Positions 18,115-26,999 of a DNA stretch of 64,000 nt are shown piece by piece. Source of the DNA: Autumnicola tepida (GTDB taxonomy: Bacteria > Bacteroidota > Bacteroidia > Flavobacteriales > Flavobacteriaceae); the NCBI RefSeq assembly GCF_031846485.1, contig NZ_JAVRHQ010000002.1, positions 62,001 through 126,000 of the forward strand, in the 5' to 3' direction. A model generated the notes under the pieces. The model made no database searches, was not told where the DNA came from, and saw only the letters and a program-made list of their open reading frames with translations. Made by a program: the position numbers and the translations under genes. Every line of letters starts with the position of its first letter. The stretch's first letter is position 1.

Positions 18115-18125
18115 ATATTGGCCAG

Positions 18126-20435
18126 GTGAAAAAAAATAGACATTACATATTACCCGTTTTACTTGCAGTTTTCATGATTTACTCCTGTAGCGTGGAAAAA
18201 TTTATTCCGGAAGGCAAAATGCTCTATACCGGTGCAGAGCTGGAGTTGGACACCACCAGTAAAATTGAGGACCTGTCAGAAATCAGGAGTGAACTGCAGG
18301 GGGTTTTGCTTCCTTCCCCCAATACCAAGTTCTTGGGAATGCGTCCTGGTTTATATTTTTATTATAAAGCACAGCGTGAAAATCCAGGTTTTATAAATAA
18401 ATTCCTGAACAAAAAAATAGGTGAGGAACCGGTTTATCTTTCAGATGTTGAAACTGTGAATACTCAGGACCTTATTTTAAACCGTCTGGAAAACCGCGGA
18501 TTTTTTTATAGCTCAGTAGGAAGCCAGGTTAATGAAGATGAAGAGAATAAAGAAGCCAATGTTCTCTACAGGGCTCAACTTTCCCAGCCTTACCTTCTTG
18601 AAAATTATAAACTGGACAGCGATTCCCTTTTAGTTTATCAGGAAATGGAGAATTATTTGCCGGAATCTGCTATTGAAGAAGGAATGAGGTTTGATTTGCC
18701 TAAAATGAAGCTTGAAAGGGAAAGGATAGATAATTACCTGAAAGGAAAAGGATATTATAACTTCAATCCCGGTTTTTTAATCTTCGAAGCCGACACCAAT
18801 CAGTATGACAATAAGCAATTTGACCTTTTCCTGAAGCTAAAAAAAGATGTGCCGCCAAAAGCTGTTATTCCTTACCGTATAGCAGAAGTTAATGTTTATC
18901 CGCATTATACCGTTGGAAGCGATTCCCTTCAACTCGATACAGTTCATTTTGAAAATAAAAATTACATAAGGGATGAAGAATTTTTTAAGCCTAAACGGCT
19001 CGACCCTTATATTCTAATTGACGAAGGAGATTTCTACAGCCCGGAAACTTCTGGGAATACCAGCCGCAGGTTAGGATCTATTGGCGCTTACAAATTCGTT
19101 AATATTCAATATAATGAAATAGATTCTACAGCCACAGACAGCCTGGGGCTGCTGGAAGCCAATATTTTTCTTTCTCCCCTCAATAAAAGGTCTATTCGTG
19201 CAGAATTACAGGGGGTAACAAAATCAAATAATTTTGCAGGGCCAACCCTGGCAGTAACCTACAGTAACAGGAATTTATTTAAAGGTGGCGAAATTCTTAA
19301 TATTACGGGAAAAGTAGGTTATGAAGCTCAAATTGCAGGAGGTAGTAACACCGGGCTTAGCACCCTTCAGTTAGGTTTAAGCTCAGACCTTATTTTTCCC
19401 CGCCTGTTGTTTCCTGTTTCAATAGATGAAAACTGGTTCGATTATTCCATTCCCAAAACAAAAGTAGGTCTTAGCTTTGATTACATGAACAGGAGTAATT
19501 TGTTTACCCTTGGCTCTGTATTAGCCAGCTTTGGCTATTTGTGGGACGCCAACCGGTACATTACCCATGAGCTCACCCCAATTTCAGTCGCTTACACAAA
19601 ACTTAGCAATACCAGTGATGAGTTTGAGCAGATCCTTGATGATAATCCATTCTTGCAAAGCAGTTTTGAGCAGCAGTTTATTGCCGGCCTTACCTATTCC
19701 TTTACCTATAACGGGATGGTGGATGAAGGTAAGACCCACCAGTTTTTCATCAATAACACCTGGGATATTGCTGGCAACACCATAAGCCTTTTAGCCGGCA
19801 CTGGCGACGAAGAACCAAAGGAGTTTCTTGGGCAGGAATATGCGCAGTATGCCAAGACTGATATTGATTTGCGTTATCATTTGAACTTCGGCAAAGATCA
19901 AAAAATAGCCACACGGCTTTTTGCGGGCTATGGTTATGCTTATGGTAATTCTGAAGTTCTGCCTTTTATCAAGCAGTACTTTGCTGGTGGGCCTTACAGC
20001 GTGAGGGCATTCAGAACCCGTTCCCTTGGCCCGGGAAGTTATTCTGCGGATGATGATGGGATTAGTTATTTTGACCGTACAGGAAATTTAAGGCTGGAAG
20101 GAAATATTGAATATCGCTTTCCAATCTTCCAGTTTTTTAAAGGTGCCGTTTTTGCCGATGCCGGAAATGTATGGATCACACAGGAAACCGACCGTGAGGA
20201 TGGTACACAGGGCGATCTTAGTGATGATTATCTTACCAACGGTAAATTTGGATCAGATTTTATGACAGAACTGGGAATTGGAGTAGGGGTAGGGTTGAGA
20301 ATAGATATACAGAGCTTTGTTATTAGGTTTGATCTTGCCGCTCCAATGCACGACCCTTCTCTTCCGGAAGGAGAGCGCTGGACTTACGACTTTGGCAGTC
20401 CCGTCTTTAACTTTGCTATTGGTTATCCTTTTTAG
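18126..20435 (+). CDS. tamL: TamL, BamA/TamA-family outer-membrane lipoprotein
   Basis: A 769-residue Omp85-family protein. It starts with GTG and has a lipoprotein signal whose cysteine is in the MIYSCS stretch near residue 21, which is how the Bacteroidota TamL differs from proteobacterial TamA. Periplasmic POTRA-like repeats fill about residues 30-370 and a 16-strand barrel the rest, with the typical GGPYSVRAFRTRSLGPGSY lid motif and a C-terminal aromatic residue (GYPF). With TamB it should help lipid transport or insertion of outer-membrane proteins. It overlaps the convergent upp gene by four bases. Confidence 0.92.
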   Translation: MKKNRHYILPVLLAVFMIYSCSVEKFIPEGKMLYTGAELELDTTSKIEDLSEIRSELQGVLLPSPNTKFLGMRPGLYFYYKAQRENPGFINKFLNKKIGEEPVYLSDVETVNTQDLILNRLENRGFFYSSVGSQVNEDEENKEANVLYRAQLSQPYLLENYKLDSDSLLVYQEMENYLPESAIEEGMRFDLPKMKLERERIDNYLKGKGYYNFNPGFLIFEADTNQYDNKQFDLFLKLKKDVPPKAVIPYRIAEVNVYPHYTVGSDSLQLDTVHFENKNYIRDEEFFKPKRLDPYILIDEGDFYSPETSGNTSRRLGSIGAYKFVNIQYNEIDSTATDSLGLLEANIFLSPLNKRSIRAELQGVTKSNNFAGPTLAVTYSNRNLFKGGEILNITGKVGYEAQIAGGSNTGLSTLQLGLSSDLIFPRLLFPVSIDENWFDYSIPKTKVGLSFDYMNRSNLFTLGSVLASFGYLWDANRYITHELTPISVAYTKLSNTSDEFEQILDDNPFLQSSFEQQFIAGLTYSFTYNGMVDEGKTHQFFINNTWDIAGNTISLLAGTGDEEPKEFLGQEYAQYAKTDIDLRYHLNFGKDQKIATRLFAGYGYAYGNSEVLPFIKQYFAGGPYSVRAFRTRSLGPGSYSADDDGISYFDRTGNLRLEGNIEYRFPIFQFFKGAVFADAGNVWITQETDREDGTQGDLSDDYLTNGKFGSDFMTELGIGVGVGLRIDIQSFVIRFDLAAPMHDPSLPEGERWTYDFGSPVFNFAIGYPF

Positions 20436-21091
20436 TGTTGAAGCTTAGGTCCAAAACAAAGATCGCCGGCATCTCCAAGCCCAGGAACGATGTAACCTTT
20501 GTCGTTTAGCTTTTCATCAATGGTGGCAATCCATAAATGGGAATTATCAGGAAACTCCCTGTCTACATATTCTATTCCCTCACTGGCACCAATAACAGAA
20601 ACAAGGTGAATTTCTTTAGGCTTGCCCATTGGTTCCAGAGCCCCCAGGACATTAACAAATGAACTTCCGGTTGCAAGCATGGGATCTGCCAGGAGAAGGA
20701 TTTTTCCCTCTAGGGAAGGGGAGGCAAGATATTCTACCAGGATCTGGAATTCTTCATCATTGTTTGGATGGTGACGGTAAGCTGAAATAAAAGAATTTTC
20801 AGCATCGTCAAAATAATTTAGCAATCCGTTATGGAGCGGCAATCCTGCTCTCAGGATGGAACACACTACAATTTCATCCCGTGGCAAATCTAATTTTGCC
20901 TCTCCCAAAGGAGTTTTTACATTTTTTGGATTATACACCAGGCTTTTACTCAATTCGTAACCTAATATTTCTCCGATTCTTTCAATATTTTTTCTGAACC
21001 TTAACCGGTCCTTCTGAATATTACTGTCCCTTAACTGGGCTACAAACTTATTGGCGATGGAATTTTCCTCAAGCAGATGGTGTACGGTCAT
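20432..21091 (-). CDS. upp: Uracil phosphoribosyltransferase
   Basis: Converts uracil and PRPP to UMP in pyrimidine salvage. The protein has the PRPP-binding motif LLLADPMLATGSSFVNVLGAL and the uracil-site C-terminus GYIVPGLGDAGDLCFGPK, plus RAGLPLHNGLL. The ATG at 21091 gives 219 residues, the usual length, beginning MTVHHLLEENSIANKFVAQL. The frame stays open up to a TTG at 21256, but the extra 55 residues do not look like this family. Its 3' end overlaps tamL by four bases, so the two transcripts may interfere. Confidence 0.95.
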   Translation of the reverse strand: MTVHHLLEENSIANKFVAQLRDSNIQKDRLRFRKNIERIGEILGYELSKSLVYNPKNVKTPLGEAKLDLPRDEIVVCSILRAGLPLHNGLLNYFDDAENSFISAYRHHPNNDEEFQILVEYLASPSLEGKILLLADPMLATGSSFVNVLGALEPMGKPKEIHLVSVIGASEGIEYVDREFPDNSHLWIATIDEKLNDKGYIVPGLGDAGDLCFGPKLQH

Positions 21092-21260
21092 TTTATAAAC
21101 TCTTTTTTTCAGGAATACTGCAAGTTCTTCAATACTGCCCGTTTTTTCAAAGAAATTTGGATAATTATTTATTTCTAAAGTCAAATCAACAGTTAGTGCT
21201 GTATTAATTTTTCTGAAGCAGGAAATATTTTCAGTTAAAAGACTATTCAATAGCAACTAT

Positions 21261-21298
21261 AAATATTAGTATATTAGGTGCGCAGAATGCTAATATTT
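21261..21298. repeat. 9-bp inverted repeat before the SRPBCC gene
   Basis: AAATATTAG (21261-21269) is repeated inverted as CTAATATTT (21290-21298) with 20 bases between them, six bases before the SRPBCC start codon. It could be an operator or a leader hairpin. The left arm is also part of a direct repeat, ATATTAG at 21263-21269 and again at 21271-21277. There is no regulator gene next to it. Confidence 0.4.
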
Positions 21299-21303
21299 TA
21301 TTT

Positions 21304-21843
21304 ATGGAGAAGTACGCCAAAATTGAAAATGAGGGAACAGTAAAGTTTGAGCGAGAATTTCCCAACGAAGTAGGAGAGGTGTGGGAATATCTTATAAATA
21401 GCGACAAGCGCGGACTTTGGCTTGCATCTGGAGAAATGGACACGCATCCGGGAGGAAATGTAAAATTGATCTTTCAGCATAGAAACCTTTCACAGGAAGA
21501 TGATCCAATTCCGGAGAAATATAAAGACAAGGCAGATGGTGAAGTGGTAGAAGGTAAAATAAGGGAAATAAAGATTCCCGATATATTAAGTTTTACCTGG
21601 AGTGGGAACTCTGTTGTCACTTTTGAACTTAGAAGATTCTCAGATCTTACTCATCTTTTTCTCACCCATTCCAACCTGGCAAAGGATAGGAACACATTCA
21701 TAAGTATTTGTGCAGGATGGCACACGCATCTTAATATTTTGTCTGACAGGCTGGAAGACCTGGAACCAAAAGGCTTTTGGTCTGTTTATAACAAACTGGA
21801 AGCTGAATATTCAGAAAGATTGTCTTCCATTGATCAGCTTTGA
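21304..21843 (+). CDS. SRPBCC/AHSA1-domain protein
   Basis: A soluble 179-residue protein with the START-like fold of the AHSA1 group: FEREFPNEVGEVWEYLINSDKRGLWLASGEMD at the N-terminus, IPDILSFTWSGNSVVTFELRRF in the middle and a long C-terminal helix (ISICAGWHTHLNILSDRLE). Such proteins bind hydrophobic ligands or aid chaperones; the ligand is unknown. The start codon follows directly after an inverted repeat at 21261-21298. Confidence 0.85.
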   Translation: MEKYAKIENEGTVKFEREFPNEVGEVWEYLINSDKRGLWLASGEMDTHPGGNVKLIFQHRNLSQEDDPIPEKYKDKADGEVVEGKIREIKIPDILSFTWSGNSVVTFELRRFSDLTHLFLTHSNLAKDRNTFISICAGWHTHLNILSDRLEDLEPKGFWSVYNKLEAEYSERLSSIDQL

Positions 21844-21919
21844 ATAATTTCTGCATAAATATTTTGGCTGTATTTTTGTAGCATACAGGTTATGGTACAT
21901 TTTATCATAAAGTAAAGCA

Positions 21920-22546
21920 ATGAAAAATTTTATTCCTTTTTTAATATTATTGATTTCAGCAGGTGCTTTTGCCCAGATTGAAATTCCAAGAACCACAAAC
22001 TCCGGAACGGCTATCCCCGCTGCTTCTGAAAGTAAAACCGGTAATTTTCCTGCCTTCAAATTAAAGAAAGAGGAGGATGCACCAAGTGATTTTCTAAAAA
22101 AAGAACCTAAAAAACTTGACTTTAGGGAAACCAAAAACGATTTGCTTACCGCTGGAAGCGTTTACGAAAAAAAATGGAAAAAGGATAAAGAAGCCAAAGC
22201 AGAGTATAAAAATGACCAATATCTGGGAGACTTCAAAACCGGTGGCAAATTTGTGGAATTGTATTGTCGTGACCATGAGTATGTAGATGGCGATAAAGTA
22301 AGGATTTCAGTAAATGGGACTGTTGTAGAACCCAGCATTTCTTTAGGGGCAGGTTATCATCCTATTCTTATTACTTTGGTCAGCGGAATGAATAATATAG
22401 AATTTGAAGCCCTTAACCAGGGATCTTCTGGTCCCAATACGGCAGAACTGCGGGTATTTGATGAAAATGGTGAACCGCTTGCCCGCAAGGAATGGAATTT
22501 ACTTACCGGTGCTAAAGCCAGTTTAATAGTGGTGAAAAACCAGTAG
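21920..22546 (+). CDS. Secreted protein of unknown function
   Basis: MKNFIPFLILLISAGAFAQ is a signal peptide cleaved after residue 18 or so. The mature part is about 190 residues: a low-complexity, Lys-rich region (about 40-95) and a C-terminal beta-rich domain (DKVRISVNGTVVEPSISLGAG, FEALNQGSSGPNTAELRVFDE) resembling a jelly-roll or Ig-like module. I recall similar secreted proteins from Flavobacteriaceae but know no function. Its 3' end faces the DUF2383 gene; there is no clear terminator in the 16 bases between them. Confidence 0.7.
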   Translation: MKNFIPFLILLISAGAFAQIEIPRTTNSGTAIPAASESKTGNFPAFKLKKEEDAPSDFLKKEPKKLDFRETKNDLLTAGSVYEKKWKKDKEAKAEYKNDQYLGDFKTGGKFVELYCRDHEYVDGDKVRISVNGTVVEPSISLGAGYHPILITLVSGMNNIEFEALNQGSSGPNTAELRVFDENGEPLARKEWNLLTGAKASLIVVKNQ

Positions 22547-22562
22547 GCCTGGAAAAAAGATG

Positions 22563-23060
22563 CTATACTTTGGAGGCAAAATCTTTGTCTGCATCCCATT
22601 TTCTCTCCTGCAGGTCTTCTAAAGATTTAATCTCATCCAGAGTTTTCTGTATTTCACGCATTTGGTAACGTAAAATCTCACCAACGGCGGGAGGAAAATT
22701 TACATATTTAAACCCGTCTTCATATTCTTCCAAAATTGTTTTTTCACCCCTTATACATTCTTCAAGTACTTCCTCGTCATTTTTTCCGGCAAACGCTGTT
22801 TTAAAACCAATCCATGCCCGATGGACCGTTCCGGCTATAGTGCCTTCTTTTTTAGATTCCTCCTTTAGGTTTTTAATCCGCTGCTCAAGTTCTGCTATAA
22901 ATTCTCCTCTTTGTACAGCCTTTGCAAAAAAGAAACGCTTTAAATGGTGGTTATGGGTATCTTCCATAGCCTGTTTAAATCCCTCCTGCGCATCAAAATT
23001 TCTTTCCAGTAGATCCTGAAGCTTTTCACCAATAAAGTGGCTTTTATTATTTTCTGTCAT
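22563..23060 (-). CDS. PA2169-family four-helix-bundle protein (DUF2383)
   Basis: A 165-residue all-helical protein, ferritin-like in outline: LQDLLERNFDAQEGFKQAMEDTHNHHLKRFF, then a second helix pair with VHRAWIGFKTAF and the long helix EECIRGEKTILEEYEDGFK. The family is a small bundle induced by stress in many bacteria, with conserved Glu/His suggestive of metal binding but no proven reaction. The ATG is at 23060. Confidence 0.8.
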   Translation of the reverse strand: MTENNKSHFIGEKLQDLLERNFDAQEGFKQAMEDTHNHHLKRFFFAKAVQRGEFIAELEQRIKNLKEESKKEGTIAGTVHRAWIGFKTAFAGKNDEEVLEECIRGEKTILEEYEDGFKYVNFPPAVGEILRYQMREIQKTLDEIKSLEDLQERKWDADKDFASKV

Positions 23061-23252
23061 TTATCTTATACTTAGAAATAGCCTGAAATATACATCTAAT
23101 CCTCAACATTATTTTCCACAAATGCTAATTGTGACAAATTTTTGTTTTTTTCTATTCTAGGCTTCGTAAAGCTGCAGATAATAGCTAAGATGCTGTTAAA
23201 TAACGCGATATGCGATGTTAAATGAACACTGAAAGACTAAAATTATTCCTGC

Positions 23253-23279
23253 AGTTGGTAAATTAAAGGAAAACCAACT
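23253..23279 (+). promoter_or_regulatory. Leader hairpin that encloses a purine-rich RBS-like stretch
   Basis: AGTTGGT (23253-23259) pairs with ACCAACT (23273-23279), leaving a 13-base loop that contains AAAGGA, 12 bases before the ATG at 23292. If the loop holds the ribosome-binding site, the hairpin could influence translation of the membrane protein. This is seen in sequence only. Confidence 0.3.
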
Positions 23280-23291
23280 AAAATTAATTTT

Positions 23292-24341
23292 ATGGCAACA
23301 ACTTACACAAACACAGAAACCTTTCAGGAAAAGGTTAAAAGAAGTTCCTGGGGGGCTATTTTTGCGGGAGCACTTACCGCCCTCGCAGTGGCATTTCTAC
23401 TAAATCTTTTAGGATTGGGAATAGGATTAACTTCCATAGATCCCATGACGGAGTCTGATCCCCTGGCAGGATTGGGAACAGGAACTATTATCTGGTGGGG
23501 GTTATCTAATCTTGCAGCACTCTTTGTTGGAGGTATGGTTGCAGGAAGAATGTCTGGTTTCCCTTCTGCGGCAGATGGCGGGATTCACGGTTTTCTTGCG
23601 TGGGCGCTCTATGCCTTGGTCACCTTTTATTTCCTTACGTCTACAGTAGGTTCTATTATGAATGGTATGGGCAATATGGTATCCGGCCTTTTTGGAGGAG
23701 ACAGTTCCAAACAGGTAACGGTACAGGTAGATAAAGCCCAACAGCAGTCACAGGACCAGGCCAACCTTACTATGGATAAGATCAAGCGCGAGGTGTTGCA
23801 GGTAGTAAATACCGCAGAGCAATATGATGTGTTGCCTGATGATGCATCGGGAGAAACCAGGGAAGCTATTGAGCAGACAGGCGCACAGGCAAAAGGATTG
23901 ATAAAGTCTATGGATATTGAAGAGTTTTTTAACGACCTCCAGTTTGATATTGATGAAAATGGAGATTTGCAGATTAACCTTCAGGGTGATCAGCAGTATA
24001 TTCAAAAAGAGGAATTAAAGAATTATCTCACTCAAAATACAAACCTGAGTGAAGCTGATATCGACCGGATGATAGAAAACTGGGATGAGCGTATACAGGC
24101 AGCCATTGACGATGCCGAACAATTTTATGCTAACGCAAAAGAAAAAGCCGTGGAGTTAAGTGATAAAATCTCTGATGCTGTTGGAACTTTCAGCATTATT
24201 GCCTTTGGGGTGTTGCTCCTGGGAGCATTGGCAGGCTTCTTTGGAGGTAGCCTGGGATCGCCGGAGCATACGGTGACTGAAGAACATCATATAAAGGAAG
24301 ATGAACACGCACGGGAAAGAAATTACCGGGATCGCAGGTAA
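23292..24341 (+). CDS. Membrane protein with glycine-rich helices, unknown function
   Basis: A 349-residue protein. Three or four hydrophobic, glycine-rich helices occupy residues about 20-130 (GAIFAGALTALAVAFLLNLLGLGIG, LFVGGMVAGRMSGFPSAADGGIHGF), followed by a 140-residue soluble, acidic, helical domain and a last glycine-rich helix (GVLLLGALAGFFGGSLGS) with an acidic, His-rich tail. The GWGAIFAGA-like beginning resembles a family of small glycine-zipper membrane proteins. Function unknown. A terminator follows at 24367. Confidence 0.7.
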   Translation: MATTYTNTETFQEKVKRSSWGAIFAGALTALAVAFLLNLLGLGIGLTSIDPMTESDPLAGLGTGTIIWWGLSNLAALFVGGMVAGRMSGFPSAADGGIHGFLAWALYALVTFYFLTSTVGSIMNGMGNMVSGLFGGDSSKQVTVQVDKAQQQSQDQANLTMDKIKREVLQVVNTAEQYDVLPDDASGETREAIEQTGAQAKGLIKSMDIEEFFNDLQFDIDENGDLQINLQGDQQYIQKEELKNYLTQNTNLSEADIDRMIENWDERIQAAIDDAEQFYANAKEKAVELSDKISDAVGTFSIIAFGVLLLGALAGFFGGSLGSPEHTVTEEHHIKEDEHARERNYRDRR

Positions 24342-24366
24342 TTCGCTAATTCAATATTTTAGAAAG

Positions 24367-24391
24367 AGTCGCAAATTTGCGGCTTTTTTTA
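24367..24391 (+). terminator. Rho-independent terminator
   Basis: AGTCGCAAATTTGCGGCT forms a near-perfect palindromic stem (24367-24384) directly followed by a run of T (24384-24390), just after the membrane-protein gene. Confidence 0.8.
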
Positions 24392-24588
24392 TGAATTGCT
24401 TCTTCTTTCTTTTTCAATTTCAGTCGTTCCAGAGAATTATATCAATGAAAAAACAGAAGGAATTATAATTGATCATAATATAATAATTCATTTTTTTCAG
24501 TAGATGCCTAAACTATTGTTAAAGAATTTATTTTTACTTCAAACAGTGATGGAATTTTATTAATTTAATATTAAAATTTTCCATTTTA

Positions 24589-25629
24589 ATGAATAGTATA
24601 AAAATCAACTCACTACCTCTGGATGAGGTGATTAAGGATATAGCAGGTGAATTACACATTCCATACGAGCAAAATTGCGAACTATATTATATAAACATTC
24701 CTGAAAGCCTTGGAGAAGGGAGAATTACCGGTATAAATTTTGAAAACGGTCTTGGGATCATTAGTTATGATTGCACGTTTAAAGAGGATTTTGAAATACG
24801 GTTTGTGAAAAGCGATGTACATCCGGTAAAGTTTATATATTCTCTTGAAGGCTCTGTAGACCATTTCTTTAGTAACGAAATTTCAGTTCATGAGATAAAC
24901 AAGTTTGAAAATGTGATAGTGGCCAGTGAACGGCAAAACGGGCATATTCTAAAATTTAAAGGAGGAATAAAAAACCATTTGAAAAGCGTGGAAATCCAGC
25001 GTGAACAATTTCTTTCCAGGACCCGTTGTGAAATAAAAAATATGGAACAGGAAATCCAGGAACTGTTTACCGATGTAAGGGCTGAAAATGTGTTCTATTA
25101 TGAAGGTAGGTACAGCCTGAAGATTTACGATATTTTTAAAGAGATAGATAACCTACGGAGTGAAGATTTTCTCACGAAAATGTTTATTGAAGGTAAAGTT
25201 TACGAGATAATTTTCCTCCAGATTATGCAGTACCAGGACGATTTAAAAGATGAAGGCAGCCGCTCACTTTTAAGGCAGTATGAAGTGGCGCAGGTAGAGA
25301 AAGCCGCAGAAATCATACAACTTGACATCACAAATTTTCACAATGTTGATGAAATTTCCAAGGAAGTTGGTTTGAATGCCAATAAACTTCAGCAAGGGTT
25401 TAGGGAATTATATGCCCAAACCGTTAACGGGTTTGTAAAAAAGACTCGGCTTGATATGGCTCAGGGCTTATTATTAAACACAGATTATAGCCTGGCCGAA
25501 ATCGTGGATAGGATAGGGCTAATCAACAAAAGTTATTTCTCCAAAATTTTTAAAGAAAAGTATAGTATTTCCCCCTCTAAATTTCGCCAGGAGAATAGGG
25601 GCAATTATCGGGATAAGGTAAATAGCTGA
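24589..25629 (+). CDS. AraC-family transcriptional regulator
   Basis: A 346-residue protein with an N-terminal sensor-like domain (about 1-160) and, after a helical linker, a C-terminal AraC DNA-binding domain (about 245-335): IIQLDITNFHNVDEISKEVGLNANKLQQGFRELYAQTVNGFVKKTRLDMAQ and the second helix-turn-helix with INKSYFSKIFKEKYSISPSKFRQEN. The effector is unknown. It stands alone, with a terminator upstream and a universal stress gene 54 bases downstream on the same strand, which it might control. Confidence 0.9.
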   Translation: MNSIKINSLPLDEVIKDIAGELHIPYEQNCELYYINIPESLGEGRITGINFENGLGIISYDCTFKEDFEIRFVKSDVHPVKFIYSLEGSVDHFFSNEISVHEINKFENVIVASERQNGHILKFKGGIKNHLKSVEIQREQFLSRTRCEIKNMEQEIQELFTDVRAENVFYYEGRYSLKIYDIFKEIDNLRSEDFLTKMFIEGKVYEIIFLQIMQYQDDLKDEGSRSLLRQYEVAQVEKAAEIIQLDITNFHNVDEISKEVGLNANKLQQGFRELYAQTVNGFVKKTRLDMAQGLLLNTDYSLAEIVDRIGLINKSYFSKIFKEKYSISPSKFRQENRGNYRDKVNS

Positions 25630-25683
25630 AATTGCTCTTTTATTTCTCCGAATTTTTATAACTTCAGGAAATAAATTTCAGAA

Positions 25684-26142
25684 ATGAAAAAGGTTCTTAT
25701 CGCTTTAGATTATCATCCGGTAGCAGAAGAAGTGGCCCGAAAAGGTCATGAACTCGCCAAAACTCTTGGTGCCAGCGTGTGTTTATTACACGCCGTAACA
25801 GATGTGGGATATTACGGCATGGAATATCCCAGCTTTATGGGATACAACGGCTACAATATCGCCACCGAAATGAACCTGGCTTCCGAAATGAGGACCTTCG
25901 CTGAAGATTTTATGAAATCTGCCGTAAAGCATCTTAATGATGATGTCGTTACCTACCACATTACTGAAGGAGATACCGCAACAGGAATTCTTTCCTATGC
26001 CGAAGAATGGAATGCAGGTTTAATCGTAATGGGAACCCACAGCCATTCGGCATTAGAAAAACTACTCGTGGGCACCGTGGCTTCCAAGGTACTGGAGCGT
26101 ACCAAAATTCCTGTTTATATGGTACCGGTTAAGAAGGATTAG
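25684..26142 (+). CDS. Universal stress protein (UspA family)
   Basis: A single 152-residue Usp domain: MKKVLIALDYHPVAEEVARKGHELAK at the start and the ATP-binding pattern GTHSHSALEKLLVGTVASKVLERTKIPVYMV at the end (G-x2-G-like loop with S/T). It binds ATP or AMP and supports survival during stress or growth arrest; the exact role is unknown. It sits between an AraC regulator and a Crp-like regulator on the same strand. Confidence 0.9.
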   Translation: MKKVLIALDYHPVAEEVARKGHELAKTLGASVCLLHAVTDVGYYGMEYPSFMGYNGYNIATEMNLASEMRTFAEDFMKSAVKHLNDDVVTYHITEGDTATGILSYAEEWNAGLIVMGTHSHSALEKLLVGTVASKVLERTKIPVYMVPVKKD

Positions 26143-26214
26143 AAAAAGAAAATTTTCAGGTACAATTTTTATATCTTTATTCTTCATAAAGATTATTTCT
26201 TCTCATTTGTCTAT

Positions 26215-26787
26215 ATGTATCCTGAAATCCTAAAGCACCTGTCAGAACACATCACTTTATCTAAAAACGAGGAAGAAGAATTCCTTAGCGTTTTATCTGA
26301 AAAAACAATAAACAAGAAACAATTTCTAACAAGGCCTGGACAGAAGGTAGATACAGAATACTACGTGGTAAAAGGATGCTTACAATCCTACTACCAGGAT
26401 GAAGCCGGCAATAAACACATTATCCAGTTAGCGGTAGAAGACTGGTGGATAAGTGATTTTGAAGCTTTCTTTAGCGACAAAAAAGCAGAATTATACGTTG
26501 AAGCAATTGAAGATTGCCTGTTGCTTGGCATTCAAAAGGAAACCCTGGAATTACTTTATGAACGCATTCCAAAGTTTGAACGTTTCTTCCGCATAAAAAC
26601 AACCAAAGCTTTCGTAGCCTTAAGAAACCGTGTGCTGTCTGCTCTTCAGAAAACCGGGAAACAACGCTACCTGGATTTCTGCGATAATTATCCTCAAATA
26701 GAGAAACGGGTTCCAAATTACATCATCGCTAATTACCTGGGCATCAAAGCGGAAAGTCTTAGCAGAATTAGAAAGGAAATCTCCTGA
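26215..26787 (+). CDS. Crp/Fnr-family transcriptional regulator
   Basis: 190 residues: a cyclic-nucleotide-binding-type beta-barrel (about 15-125; QFLTRPGQKVDTEYYVVKGCLQSYYQDEAGNKHIIQLAVEDWWISD) and a short C-terminal helix-turn-helix (QIEKRVPNYIIANYLGIKAESLSRIRKEI). The barrel lacks the RxS cAMP-binding signature, as is common in Bacteroidota homologues, so the effector is probably something else. A nearby inverted repeat at 26850-26867 and the downstream old yellow enzyme are possible targets. Confidence 0.9.
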   Translation: MYPEILKHLSEHITLSKNEEEEFLSVLSEKTINKKQFLTRPGQKVDTEYYVVKGCLQSYYQDEAGNKHIIQLAVEDWWISDFEAFFSDKKAELYVEAIEDCLLLGIQKETLELLYERIPKFERFFRIKTTKAFVALRNRVLSALQKTGKQRYLDFCDNYPQIEKRVPNYIIANYLGIKAESLSRIRKEIS

Positions 26788-26849
26788 CTTAACAATTTTT
26801 AACAGCACAGCATAACATACATCAAGCAAAGAGGCAGCTTTACTACTTA

Positions 26850-26867
26850 AATTTGTGCTGACAAATT
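26850..26867. promoter_or_regulatory. Inverted repeat, candidate operator for the Crp-like regulator
   Basis: AATTTGT-GCTG-ACAAATT: two perfect 7-base arms around a 4-base spacer, a spacing usual for Crp/Fnr-type sites. It lies between the regulator gene and the old yellow enzyme gene, about 130 bases before the latter. Assignment to the neighbouring regulator is an inference. Confidence 0.4.
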
Positions 26868-26949
26868 AAACTATCAGGATTAAATATTTTCAATTTTAAT
26901 ACTGTACAAAACCGGCTTCTCTGGGGAAAAAATTGCTATGAAAATTACT

Positions 26950-26981
26950 TTTGAAGTCGGTTTCGGTTTAATTAATTTTTG
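26950..26981 (+). promoter_or_regulatory. Candidate promoter for the old yellow enzyme gene
   Basis: TTTG at 26950-26953 is followed after 19 bases by TAATTTTTG (26973-26981), one base longer than the TAnnTTTG element of Bacteroidota. It would give a leader of about 12 bases before the ATG at 27000. Confidence 0.3.
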
Positions 26982-26999
26982 AATTAAAAAAGAAAAACT

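Noticed and set aside
21092..21256. Upstream extension of the uracil phosphoribosyltransferase frame by 55 codons
   Set aside because: It starts with TTG, adds sequence not seen in this family, and the ATG at 21091 gives the standard length.
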